The notes beneath the pieces are model-generated. The model made no database searches. It was not told the origin of the DNA and saw only the letters and a program-made list of their open reading frames with translations. From Kiritimatiellota bacterium (lineage in GTDB: Bacteria > Verrucomicrobiota > Lentisphaeria > Victivallales > JAADHT01): 12,323 bases of DNA. Where the stretch lies: the NCBI GenBank assembly GCA_013151705.1, contig JAADHT010000074.1, positions 1 to 12,323 of the forward strand, read 5' to 3'. This document shows, piece by piece, positions 6,511 to 12,323 of the stretch (the stretch's first letter is position 1; every line of letters begins with the position of its first letter). The translations under genes were made by a program, and so were the position numbers.

Positions 6511-7644
6511 CTATTTCCGCGTCAACTCGATCATCTTCTCGTAGTTGGCGACGGCGAGGGGGGAGAGTTTCCGGCCGTATGGGCAGGCGCTGGGCATCAG
6601 AACGAATCCTCTGCCGTCTCCAGCCGTTCCCTCGTCGATCGCTTGCCTCACCTTGTCCGCGAACTTCGCGGTCGGCATATTCTCTATGTCGGTGATCTCC
6701 AAGTTGCCGAAGAGCACCCATGCGTCTCCATATTTTTCACGCACGTATTTCAGCGTCACGTCTCCTTGTTCCGGTGGTTCTATCGGATCAATGGCGTCGC
6801 ACCCGATTTCCGCGATGTGATCCAGAATATCCTTCAGGTTCCCATGCGAGTGGATTCGCGCGTATCCGCCGGTGGCATTTATTATTTCCGCCATCGGTTT
6901 GACGTATTCGGTGACATACTCTTTAAACAAATACGGCGGAAGATAGGGGGGAGAGGCGTATTCCGGACCGTAAATACGCCATAGCCGTCCAGGCAGCGCC
7001 TCGCAAACCGCTTTGACGCGCCGATAAAGCGGTTCAGCGACCTTATCCAACGCCTCGCGCGTAAGTTCCGGTTCCGTCAAGGCGGTTATTGTGTATTCCG
7101 CCATATCGAAGAGCGGGGCGACACGGCACAGTGGATCGGGGGTGTCCAGCATCACGATGCCTGAATCGCCCAATTCGCGTTCAAGCTCGAGTATGTTTTC
7201 AGCATTCACCTCGATATTGTGTTCCGGCTCCGGCAAGTCGATCCACGCCTTGAAATCATCGACATCCTTCAATAAATGTTCCACGCACCATTCCGTGTTG
7301 ACATCTCGGTCGCGCCTGTATGTTTGGGTAAGTATTTTGCCGTTGGCCGTCGTGATTTTGGAGGTGGTTATTCTACTTCCGTTCTCATCCTCGTTGACTG
7401 TGGTCTCATCGCGCTTGTCGACATCGCCCTCGATCAAATCCTTTATGCCGGGATTTCGCATTACGATGCGGTCGCTCTCGTGGAGCGCCAATTCTATGAG
7501 CGGTTTCCAAGACGGATCCGAATAGATGTTGAAAGGGTTTGTATCGTCCATGGACTCGGTCCCGTTTATTTCATAGAAGGAGACCGCCGGCCTGTCCACG
7601 CTTTCTCCGCGCAAAGTACTCATCAATCGCTCGCGCCTGTTCAT
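6511..7644 (-). CDS. Uroporphyrinogen decarboxylase family (HemE/MtaA-like) protein
   Basis: TIM-barrel protein of the URO-D superfamily, which holds HemE and corrinoid/coenzyme-M methyltransferases (MtaA, CmuA-like). At 377 residues it opens with MNRRERLMSTLRGESVDRPA, the usual family start (the RER--L-G---DR-P motif). Late motifs include ARIHSHG (263-268), GCDAIDPIEPPEQGD (281-295), LFGNLE (311-316) and PSACPYGR (351-358). H265/H267 and C354 could serve as metal ligands as in the methyltransferase branch, but this is inference. The HemE-type N-terminal Arg signature is not evident and no other haem gene is near, so a methyl-transfer or degradative role is more likely than haem synthesis. 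AGGAGAG at 7653-7659 with an 8-bp spacer supports the start at 7644. Divergent from the Nudix gene. Confidence 0.85.
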   Translation of the reverse strand: MNRRERLMSTLRGESVDRPAVSFYEINGTESMDDTNPFNIYSDPSWKPLIELALHESDRIVMRNPGIKDLIEGDVDKRDETTVNEDENGSRITTSKITTANGKILTQTYRRDRDVNTEWCVEHLLKDVDDFKAWIDLPEPEHNIEVNAENILELERELGDSGIVMLDTPDPLCRVAPLFDMAEYTITALTEPELTREALDKVAEPLYRRVKAVCEALPGRLWRIYGPEYASPPYLPPYLFKEYVTEYVKPMAEIINATGGYARIHSHGNLKDILDHIAEIGCDAIDPIEPPEQGDVTLKYVREKYGDAWVLFGNLEITDIENMPTAKFADKVRQAIDEGTAGDGRGFVLMPSACPYGRKLSPLAVANYEKMIELTRK

Positions 7645-7658
7645 AATATAATCTCTCC

Positions 7659-7718
7659 TGTAAAGTGGGATGCCGATTCCGGGTTCCCAGATTCTTATTA
7701 AGAAACGGTGTAAAGTAG
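7659..7718. repeat. Direct repeat TGTAAAGTRG upstream of the HemE-like gene
   Basis: TGTAAAGTGG (7659-7668) and TGTAAAGTAG (7709-7718) are 50 bp apart start to start, close to five helical turns. The second copy forms the loop of the 7702-7727 hairpin. They could be paired regulator sites in the leader of the HemE-like gene, or chance. Confidence 0.3.
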
Positions 7719-7727
7719 CACCGTTTC
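7702..7727. promoter_or_regulatory. Perfect 9-bp inverted repeat in the divergent region
   Basis: GAAACGGTG (7702-7710) and CACCGTTTC (7719-7727) form a perfect stem with an 8-nt loop. On the plus strand it is followed by agagtttttctt, so it has terminator form in that direction, although no plus-strand gene precedes it. On the minus strand it would lie in the 5' leader of the HemE-like gene, about 58-83 nt before the ATG. It could be an operator, an attenuator, or the terminator of a lost gene. Confidence 0.5.
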
Positions 7728-7813
7728 AGAGTTTTTCTTCGTGTTTCGCAATCAATTACGCCGCGTCTCGTATCGACCCGCGGCTTGATTTCATTCGCTT
7801 TTAGTCCATATTA

Positions 7814-7867
7814 GAGCCAATTGCAAAAGTCTGAGCGAGCCGTCGTTCAGACTTTTGCGACTGGCTC
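7814..7867. promoter_or_regulatory. Long inverted repeat upstream of the Nudix gene
   Basis: Perfect 12-bp arms GCAAAAGTCTGA (7823-7834) and TCAGACTTTTGC (7847-7858) surround a 12-nt loop. A 3x3-nt internal loop (att/gac) follows outward, then a further 6-bp stem, GAGCCA (7814-7819) / TGGCTC (7862-7867). It ends 15 bp before the GGAGG ribosome-binding site of the Nudix gene. As RNA it would be a very stable hairpin in or just before the leader. No T-run follows. Protein-binding site, RNA regulatory element, or remnant of an inserted element are all possible. Confidence 0.6.
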
Positions 7868-7882
7868 ATTAGTTTACAATAC

Positions 7883-7896
7883 GGAGGATGGCGATG
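7883..7896 (+). promoter_or_regulatory. RBS that decides the Nudix start
   Basis: GGAGG (7883-7887) directly abuts the ATG at 7888 but lies an optimal 6 bp before the second in-frame ATG at 7894. Ribosomes should therefore initiate at 7894, and the protein begins MTHEIVGRE. Confidence 0.7.
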
Positions 7897-8466
7897 ACAC
7901 ATGAAATTGTCGGGCGTGAGCGTTTGGGGGAGGGAAAATGGATATATATCGAGAAGTTGCGCTATATCGACCGCGCCGGAGTGGCGCGAGATTGGGAGTC
8001 CGCCGGAAGAATCTCCGGTCAGAGCGCCGTCATAATAGCGGCGGTTATGAAAAACTCGCGTGAACTGCTGTTGGTGAGGCAGTTCCGTCCGCCGCTCGGA
8101 AGATATGTCGTTGAATTCCCGGCCGGATTGATCGACGATGGCGAATCGCCGGAAACAACCGCGGTCCGCGAGCTTCGCGAGGAGACCGGATATCTGGGAG
8201 AGGTGCTGGAATGCACTCCTAGAAGCGCCAGCTCCCCCGGAATGTCCGGAGAGACGCTGGTGTTCGTCCGAATGACGGTTGACGAAAACGCGTCCTCCAA
8301 TCTCCGTCCGGAAACGGATTTCGACGAAAGCGAGGATATCGAGACGTTCAAGGTTCCGCTCGAGGATTTGAGTGTTTTTTTGGCTGGTGGAAGCGAAGCC
8401 GGCGACTCCATAGACGCGAAACTCGCGGCTTTCGCCCTTGGCCTTTCTCTATCCTCAAAGCGGTGA
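7894..8466 (+). CDS. Nudix hydrolase, ADP-ribose pyrophosphatase type
   Basis: Probably hydrolyses ADP-ribose to AMP and ribose-5-phosphate in the cytosol, clearing a reactive NAD breakdown product. Numbered from the ATG at 7894 (190 aa), the Nudix box runs from G78 through E84 to R92-ELREETGY100, a full GX5EX7REUXEEXGU match. It is preceded by the ADPRase-style FPAGLID. A Pro (P115 in SSPGMSGE) follows the box by about 15 residues, the feature associated with ADP-ribose specificity. RQFRPPLGRYVVEFPAG is also typical of NudF-like enzymes. The start at 7888 is possible but has zero RBS spacing. The 3' end overlaps the convergent propeller gene by 119 bp; the last Nudix residues (DAKLAAFALGL) look genuine, so the stop at 8466 is credible. 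Confidence 0.93.
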   Translation: MTHEIVGRERLGEGKWIYIEKLRYIDRAGVARDWESAGRISGQSAVIIAAVMKNSRELLLVRQFRPPLGRYVVEFPAGLIDDGESPETTAVRELREETGYLGEVLECTPRSASSPGMSGETLVFVRMTVDENASSNLRPETDFDESEDIETFKVPLEDLSVFLAGGSEAGDSIDAKLAAFALGLSLSSKR

Positions 8467-9616
8467 CCAACCCGTTTTCGGTGGCGACGATGAAACCGCC
8501 GTCCTCCAACGCCGCCGGTGACGCCGAAACGGGTTCACCAAGCGCGAACTCCGCGGTTTGACGTCCTTCCGACATCTCGATAAGCCGAGCGGTGCCATCG
8601 GCATCCACAACGAGTGGAGAGTCGCCGACCGCTATCGGCTGGGCCTCCACGTCACAGGGGATGGAGCTTCTCCAGAGAGTTTTTCCAGCGTCAAACGAAA
8701 GAGCCACGCACTCGCCTCTGGTCGAGACCGCGAAAACCCGCTCGCCGATGATAACGGGCGAGGTGGTGAAGGATTTTTTTTTGTTTTTTCCGCCTTCGCT
8801 CCAGCGCCAGGCTACCACATCCCGCTCCGCGTCCACGCGGATGATTTCTCCTGTGTACAGGGCGACGACGCATGCGGAGTCGGAGACGGCCGGAGAAGCC
8901 GGTATGTACGAGCCCAAATCGACAACGCCGGTCAACTCGCCGGTTTTCGAATCCACGAACCTCAGTTTGCCGTCGCATCCGCCAACGCACAATTCATTTC
9001 CCACCAATTTAGGCGAGCCGTTGACGAAGTTGCCGGTGGCGAGCTTCCATTCCATTTTTCCGGTTCGGGCGCGCAACGCCCGAATTTTGAAGTCGTACGA
9101 TCCGAAAACAACCAATTCGGAATTTTGGTCGTTTTTTCCACGCGCCAAGACGCAACCTCCGGCTATTTTGCCATTCGTCTTGAAACTCCACAGGGTCTTG
9201 AGCGTCGAAAGCTCGAAAGCTCGGAAGACTCCATCGGAGCCGCCCACGAAAAGGGTGTTTCCGTAAACCGCGGGAATACCGTTCAACGATTCTCCCGTCA
9301 ATCGACTTCGTATGGTTTCTCCCGTCGCGGCGTCCAAAACCGAAATCACGCCTTCGTCGGAACAAAGCAATACCGTTCCGTCGTTTAATAGAACGGGAGC
9401 GTTGGAAAAGGCGTCCTGACAATCATTTTGCTCGGCGGGCAGTGTTTCGTCGGGAATGGCGCCGCGCGGGAAACGCGGGTTCCGCGGGGTTTCCGACTTG
9501 TCAGGAGACTCGCTGACATCGGGAGTTCGCGCGAAGCGGTGAATAAGAACAAGCGACAGTAGTATTCCAAACGTCGAAACAATGACCACTTTCAGACGTT
9601 TTGACTTTTGATTCAT
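8348..9616 (-). CDS. Membrane-anchored PQQ/BamB-like beta-propeller protein
   Basis: 422-residue protein with an N-terminal anchor (basic MNQKSKRLK, then hydrophobic 9-26), placing the rest outside the cytoplasm. A Pro/Glu-rich linker (30-60) is followed by eight repeats of the PQQ/BamB type (hydrophobic strand, DG or NG turn, D-x-x-TG-x-x-x-W): TVLLCSDEG, LFVGGSDG, VVFGSYDF, LCVGGCDG, VVALYTG, VFAVSTRG, LVVDADG and FIVATENG mark successive blades. Eight blades is the usual number for this fold. There is no lipobox, so it differs from classical BamB. The ATG lies 3 bp after the NDK gene's stop with no Shine-Dalgarno, indicating translational coupling. The last 31 or so residues (GQGRKPRVSRLW... 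to the stop) are basic, not blade-like, and entirely antisense to the Nudix gene; they look like read-through. Function is likely a scaffold or sensor; the partner is unknown. Confidence 0.88.
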   Translation of the reverse strand: MNQKSKRLKVVIVSTFGILLSLVLIHRFARTPDVSESPDKSETPRNPRFPRGAIPDETLPAEQNDCQDAFSNAPVLLNDGTVLLCSDEGVISVLDAATGETIRSRLTGESLNGIPAVYGNTLFVGGSDGVFRAFELSTLKTLWSFKTNGKIAGGCVLARGKNDQNSELVVFGSYDFKIRALRARTGKMEWKLATGNFVNGSPKLVGNELCVGGCDGKLRFVDSKTGELTGVVDLGSYIPASPAVSDSACVVALYTGEIIRVDAERDVVAWRWSEGGKNKKKSFTTSPVIIGERVFAVSTRGECVALSFDAGKTLWRSSIPCDVEAQPIAVGDSPLVVDADGTARLIEMSEGRQTAEFALGEPVSASPAALEDGGFIVATENGLVTALRIEKGQGRKPRVSRLWSRRLRFHQPKKHSNPRAEP

Positions 9617-9619
9617 ACA

Positions 9620-10801
9620 TCAATCGTTTAAGAAATCAATGATGATGTCAGCGAGATTGTTGCGCTCGATTTTCAAAATCCCCGACTCGCGATCGAAACT
9701 CTCCGTCGAATCCGAGGCGTGCGCGGTGTTCACCATGACATCCTGCCCGAACTCTTTGCGGATGGTTCCGCTCGGCGCTTTCGTGGGATCGGTCGGTCCG
9801 AGGACGTCTCTTATTTTCGAAATGGCGTCGCGGCCCTCGTAAACCAAAACCATGCTTTTAACGAGTCCCGGGGTGTCAAGATCCTCTTCGGAGCACTCAT
9901 CGGGTCTGCGGCCGGACATGAATTCGACTATCTGCGAAAACTGGTCGTCGGCGAAGGCTTTGCCAACCGAACCGACCAAGCAGTCTAAACACGACATCTC
10001 CAGTTTGATGTTGAATTCATCCTCTAATAGCACCTTCGCCTTCTCTCCAATTTTGGGAGCCAGTTTCTCGCGGAGGACGTTTTTAACGGGGCCGTAGAAC
10101 TCCAACGCGTCCCGGACCGTCATTCGATTGACCTTGCAACCGATGATGCGAAGGCCGGTTCGACTGAACATGTCGATGATGTTGCCGGGTTTCGAACTGG
10201 GAAAACGCCAGTTGTCGGGTTTGATTATCACGAGCGTCCTCTCTATCCCCTCCGGATCGTCGTATTTCATATTCTCGACCAAATTGGACTCTTTTGCCGC
10301 GAATTCAGCGAACATCCGTAGTTTCGGAATAGCGAATTCAGGAGAGAGCGGAGTCAGGACGGCAGGCTCGAAATACCGGACATCGTCACTGCCCGGGTCT
10401 ATCACTAAATCGGCGTAGGTGTCGCGTATCGTCTCACCGGTGATCCGCGACGAGTCCGAACGCGTGTCGGTGAAAATATCCCCCGCTATGGAAAAGAGTT
10501 TCGAACAGGTATTCTCGCCTTTGAACATCAACATCATCACTCTATGGCGTCTGCCTCCGCTTGGAGAGAAGGTTCGTTTGACGTAATCGCTCAACAGCTT
10601 GGCAGCCCGTTTGTCGCGGGCTCCAACGGTTTCCAAAAGCGAGGCGGCATACTTCTCCGCCAACTCTTTCGACGGCGCTATCATTTGAGCGGCGACGAGT
10701 TCGATGTCAGACCGTGAAAGCAGACGCGCTACGACTCCTCCCGTCCGCGACTTTAAAATCGTGTATGGTGTGATCAGAATGTACGAAAGTTCCTCAGCCA
10801 T
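9620..10801 (-). CDS. Tandem-domain nucleoside diphosphate kinase
   Basis: 393-residue protein with two NDK folds; canonical NDKs are about 140 residues with one. NDK equilibrates NTPs and NDPs through a phospho-His. The C-terminal domain (about 186-380) keeps ERTLVIIKPD (K194), APSGTIRKEFG (R348) and VNTAHASDSTES with N358, catalytic H361 and E372 in the canonical N-x-x-H / H+11 Glu spacing. It carries an extra Cys-containing insert (about 240-282). The N-terminal domain (5-150) has the same outline (YILITPYTILKSRTGGVVAR, LMFKGENTCSKL, GETIRDTYADLV) but has Thr for the Lys of IKP and no His where expected (VRYFEPAVLT), so it is probably inactive. Start: the ATG at 10801 with AGGAGA at 10808-10813 (6-bp spacer); the in-frame ATG at 10885 has no RBS. 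The propeller gene starts 3 bp after the stop. Confidence 0.9.
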   Translation of the reverse strand: MAEELSYILITPYTILKSRTGGVVARLLSRSDIELVAAQMIAPSKELAEKYAASLLETVGARDKRAAKLLSDYVKRTFSPSGGRRHRVMMLMFKGENTCSKLFSIAGDIFTDTRSDSSRITGETIRDTYADLVIDPGSDDVRYFEPAVLTPLSPEFAIPKLRMFAEFAAKESNLVENMKYDDPEGIERTLVIIKPDNWRFPSSKPGNIIDMFSRTGLRIIGCKVNRMTVRDALEFYGPVKNVLREKLAPKIGEKAKVLLEDEFNIKLEMSCLDCLVGSVGKAFADDQFSQIVEFMSGRRPDECSEEDLDTPGLVKSMVLVYEGRDAISKIRDVLGPTDPTKAPSGTIRKEFGQDVMVNTAHASDSTESFDRESGILKIERNNLADIIIDFLND

Positions 10802-10961
10802 TTTAATTCTCCTGTATTTTTGATTGTCAACGCGACGTTTTAAGTCGCACACGGTACTAGTCGTCCGAAAAACAGCGATTTCCATACGGCTCTTTCATTA
10901 ATTCTTCGCGTATATCGCGACTTCTTAGAGCTCCTTGTCGGAAATTCAGTATTCACACCCG
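10802..10961. other. Intergenic between mannose-6-phosphate isomerase and NDK genes
   Basis: 160 bp between two minus-strand genes. It holds the NDK RBS (AGGAGA, minus strand, 10808-10813) and a small inverted repeat, GCGAC/GTCGC (10830-10846). A minus-strand TTGACA lies about 20 bp before the ATG but is too close to be a usable -35. I cannot say whether the two genes share a transcript. Confidence 0.35.
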
Positions 10962-11969
10962 TTATTGTAAGGTCGTGCGAACCACCGTGCCATCCTTGGC
11001 TCCCGTGATTTTCACGTGGTAGATTCCGTAATCCGCCGGAATGAGACAAGTTCTGCCTCGTTCCACCAAAACGTCTTCCGAACGGCCTTTGACCGTTACA
11101 TCGGTATTGATCGCGGTCAGCAGATGCGGGTATCCCGCTTCGGTGGAGTCAATCCAATCGCCCACCAACTTCAAAGCGGAGACATTGAAGAACGGACATC
11201 TGTTCACCAGGGGGAGTTTTCGGTTGCGCGAAGCCGGAGCGGATTCCGCGGCGACGCGCGGCGAGCTTCTATCGGCGAAATTCACACATTCAAGAGCTTC
11301 TTCGACGTGAAGTTCCCTTGGTTTGCCGTCGGGCCCCAAGCGTCCCCAATCGCTTATGCGGAAAGTGGTGTTGCTGTTCTGTTGGATTTCGAGCAGGAGG
11401 TTGCCGGCTCCGATGGCGTGTACCGTGCCGGAATTGATGAAATACGCGTCGCCCACGACGGATTGAAAGGATTGGAGGCACCCCTCTATCTCATTGGATT
11501 TCACCGTTTCAAGAAAACGCTGTTTCGTGCAAGTGTGTTTCAATCCGGCGAAAATCCTTCCACCGGGCTTGGCCGCCATCACGTACCACATTTCTGTTTT
11601 AGGCTCAGCTCCCGGCATTTTAGCGCATGCTATCTCGTCTGGATGAACTTGTAGCGACAAACGTTTTCCGGCGTCAATCAATTTAACGAGCAACGGAAAC
11701 GGTTTGCCGGGAACGTGCGCTAACCCCATAAGATTTTTTCCGTGGGATTCAAGCACCCCGGCGATTGTCGTTCCGGCCAGATCACCGTTTTCAATCACGC
11801 TTACGGCATCCGGTCTGTCGGACACCTCCCAGGATTCGGCCACGGGGATTTTAGATTTCGGGACTTTCCTCCCCAGATGGATTTTCATCAAATCCCCGCC
11901 CCACATTATGTCCCGGTATATCGGAGAGAACAACATCGGGTACAATTTTTTTTCATTGTCGTTCGGCAT
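10962..11969 (-). CDS. manA: Class I mannose-6-phosphate isomerase
   Basis: Zinc-dependent cupin enzyme interconverting mannose-6-phosphate and fructose-6-phosphate, supplying GDP-mannose for glycans or admitting mannose to glycolysis. Numbered from the ATG at 11969 (335 aa), SLQVHPDE gives zinc ligands Q107 and H109, KTEMWYV gives E126, and GTVHAIGAGNLLLEIQ gives H184. The family signature continues with QQNSNTTFRISDWGR. The length fits the short bacterial PMI class (about 315-340 residues) typified by Bacillus ManA. AAAGGGG at 11976-11982 lies 6 bp before the ATG at 11969; the frame extends upstream to 12041, but those extra 24 residues lack an RBS and family resemblance. Possible link to the glycosyltransferase and LPS-kinase genes through sugar-nucleotide supply is inference. 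Confidence 0.95.
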   Translation of the reverse strand: MPNDNEKKLYPMLFSPIYRDIMWGGDLMKIHLGRKVPKSKIPVAESWEVSDRPDAVSVIENGDLAGTTIAGVLESHGKNLMGLAHVPGKPFPLLVKLIDAGKRLSLQVHPDEIACAKMPGAEPKTEMWYVMAAKPGGRIFAGLKHTCTKQRFLETVKSNEIEGCLQSFQSVVGDAYFINSGTVHAIGAGNLLLEIQQNSNTTFRISDWGRLGPDGKPRELHVEEALECVNFADRSSPRVAAESAPASRNRKLPLVNRCPFFNVSALKLVGDWIDSTEAGYPHLLTAINTDVTVKGRSEDVLVERGRTCLIPADYGIYHVKITGAKDGTVVRTTLQ

Positions 11970-12140
11970 AAACATCCCCTTTATCGCCATATGTGCTGTA
12001 CGCGGCACCGTCAAGGGTAGGGTAGCACAAAACAATGGCAATTCAAGAGGGGAGTTCGTTATTCGCGGTAATCCACCTCGCCGCGGCGCAATCCTTTATG
12101 CGAGTTCGACATGCGGAACAAACATTAACACACGGAAGAA

Positions 12141-12188
12141 GATGTATGCGTGTCCACTCGTGGATACGCGTATATTGTTTGCTTTTTT
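12141..12188 (+). terminator. 16-bp hairpin with CTCG loop and T-run
   Basis: As plus-strand RNA, 12141-12156 pairs throughout with 12161-12176 (12 Watson-Crick plus 4 G-U pairs) around a CUCG tetraloop, followed by GTTTGC and six Ts (12183-12188). The G-U pairs work only on the plus strand (they become A-C on the minus strand), so the structure is directional. It has the form of an intrinsic terminator, but no plus-strand gene upstream has been recognised. Confidence 0.5.
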
Positions 12189-12192
12189 CCAT

Positions 12193-12219
12193 TTCCGTGT
12201 GTTCAGCGTGTTCCGTGGT
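12193..12219. repeat. Degenerate 9-bp tandem repeat
   Basis: Three consecutive 9-bp units: TTCCGTGTG, TTCAGCGTG, TTCCGTGGT. The minus strand translates to the NTLNTRK-like pattern that I associate with intergenic short-unit repeats in several environmental PVC-like genomes (from memory, unchecked). The first unit is also the right half of an 11-bp inverted repeat whose left half, AACACACGGAA, lies at 12127-12137. Confidence 0.45.
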
Positions 12220-12323
12220 TGAAATCCCCCTCCCTCTTCTCCTCGGGCAGGATGCGAACGTGTTCGCACTTTTAGGTTTGAGGCTGGCATTCTCTTCTCG
12301 TTTGGCGTTATTCGTTCGGAATT

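Larger units (their letters stand above)
11970..12323. other. Non-coding terminal stretch
   Basis: About 350 bp upstream of the minus-strand mannose-6-phosphate isomerase. It should hold that gene's promoter. Open frames here (for example on the minus strand 12096-12290, and the plus-strand frame ending at 12222) lack RBSs and family resemblance. Real structure is limited to the nested inverted repeats at 12127-12203 and the 9-bp repeat at 12193-12219, described separately. Confidence 0.45.

Noticed and set aside
7855..7880. TTGCGA ... TACAAT as a promoter for the Nudix gene
   Set aside because: The spacer is only 14 bp, and the start site would fall at about the RBS.
8558..9388. Long plus-strand open frames (276 and 224 codons) opposite the propeller gene
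   Set aside because: Antisense shadows of the GC-rich propeller coding sequence; no domain and no RBS, while the minus frame shows regular blade repeats.
11016..11654. Plus-strand open frame of 212 codons opposite mannose-6-phosphate isomerase
   Set aside because: Antisense shadow; the minus frame carries all PMI zinc-site motifs.
11979..12014. Minus-strand TTGACG-17 bp-TATGGC as a promoter for the mannose-6-phosphate isomerase gene
   Set aside because: The predicted transcription start would fall on the Shine-Dalgarno, leaving no usable leader; the -10 match is also weak.
12096..12290. Minus-strand open frame of 64 codons at the window end
   Set aside because: It is translated repeat and hairpin sequence (NTLNTRKW-type residues); no RBS.
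1..12323. CRISPR array, transposase, toxin-antitoxin or defence cassette
   Set aside because: Looked for regularly spaced repeats, DDE or recombinase motifs and small paired genes; none was supported.

Overview
The window looks like a moderately GC-rich Gram-negative bacterial chromosome. An LPS-kinase-family protein (WaaP/Kdo-kinase type) and a GT4 glycosyltransferase imply an outer membrane. The mix of a HemE-like uroporphyrinogen-decarboxylase-family protein, a Cys-rich dCMP deaminase, a double-domain nucleoside diphosphate kinase and debris of carbohydrate-utilisation genes (sugar phosphate isomerase, Gfo/Idh/MocA oxidoreductase, AraC regulator, esterase) reminds me of the PVC group (Lentisphaerota/Kiritimatiellota-like). 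That placement is inference from gene content only.

Layout. Positions 1-186 (-) hold the start of a TIM-barrel sugar-phosphate-isomerase-like gene with an apparent frameshift; it runs off the window. Positions 442-1500 (+) encode a two-TM orphan sensor histidine kinase. Positions 1666-1947 (+) hold an esterase that appears to have lost its whole middle. An AT-rich, repeat-containing spacer follows. Positions 2297-5278 (+) are a tight run of dCMP deaminase, sigma-54 (rpoN) and a GT4 glycosyltransferase, followed after 110 bp by a WaaP/InaA-like kinase (5389-6120). Immediately after the kinase are two gene remnants in opposite orientations, abutting each other: the NAD-domain part of a Gfo/Idh/MocA oxidoreductase (-) and the last helices of an AraC regulator (+).

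The second half is mostly minus-strand. A HemE-like protein (6511-7644, -) is divergent from an ADP-ribose-type Nudix hydrolase (7894-8466, +). Two strong inverted repeats lie between them. The Nudix gene converges on, and overlaps by 119 bp, an eight-repeat PQQ/BamB-like beta-propeller with an N-terminal membrane anchor (8348-9616, -). That propeller follows by only 3 bp a 393-residue protein with two NDK-fold domains (9620-10801, -), of which only the C-terminal one keeps the catalytic residues. Upstream of it is a class I mannose-6-phosphate isomerase (10962-11969, -). The last 350 bp has no convincing gene but contains a long hairpin and degenerate 9-bp repeats.

How the parts fit. Mannose-6-phosphate isomerase, the glycosyltransferase and the LPS-type kinase could all serve surface-glycan synthesis. 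dCMP deaminase and NDK serve nucleotide metabolism. Sigma-54 and the orphan kinase are regulatory, with no enhancer-binding protein or response regulator in view. I found no CRISPR array, rRNA, tRNA, transposase or recognisable defence system. The most unusual content is the half-dead tandem NDK coupled to an anchored propeller, the clean deletion and junction remnants, and the structured intergenic regions.
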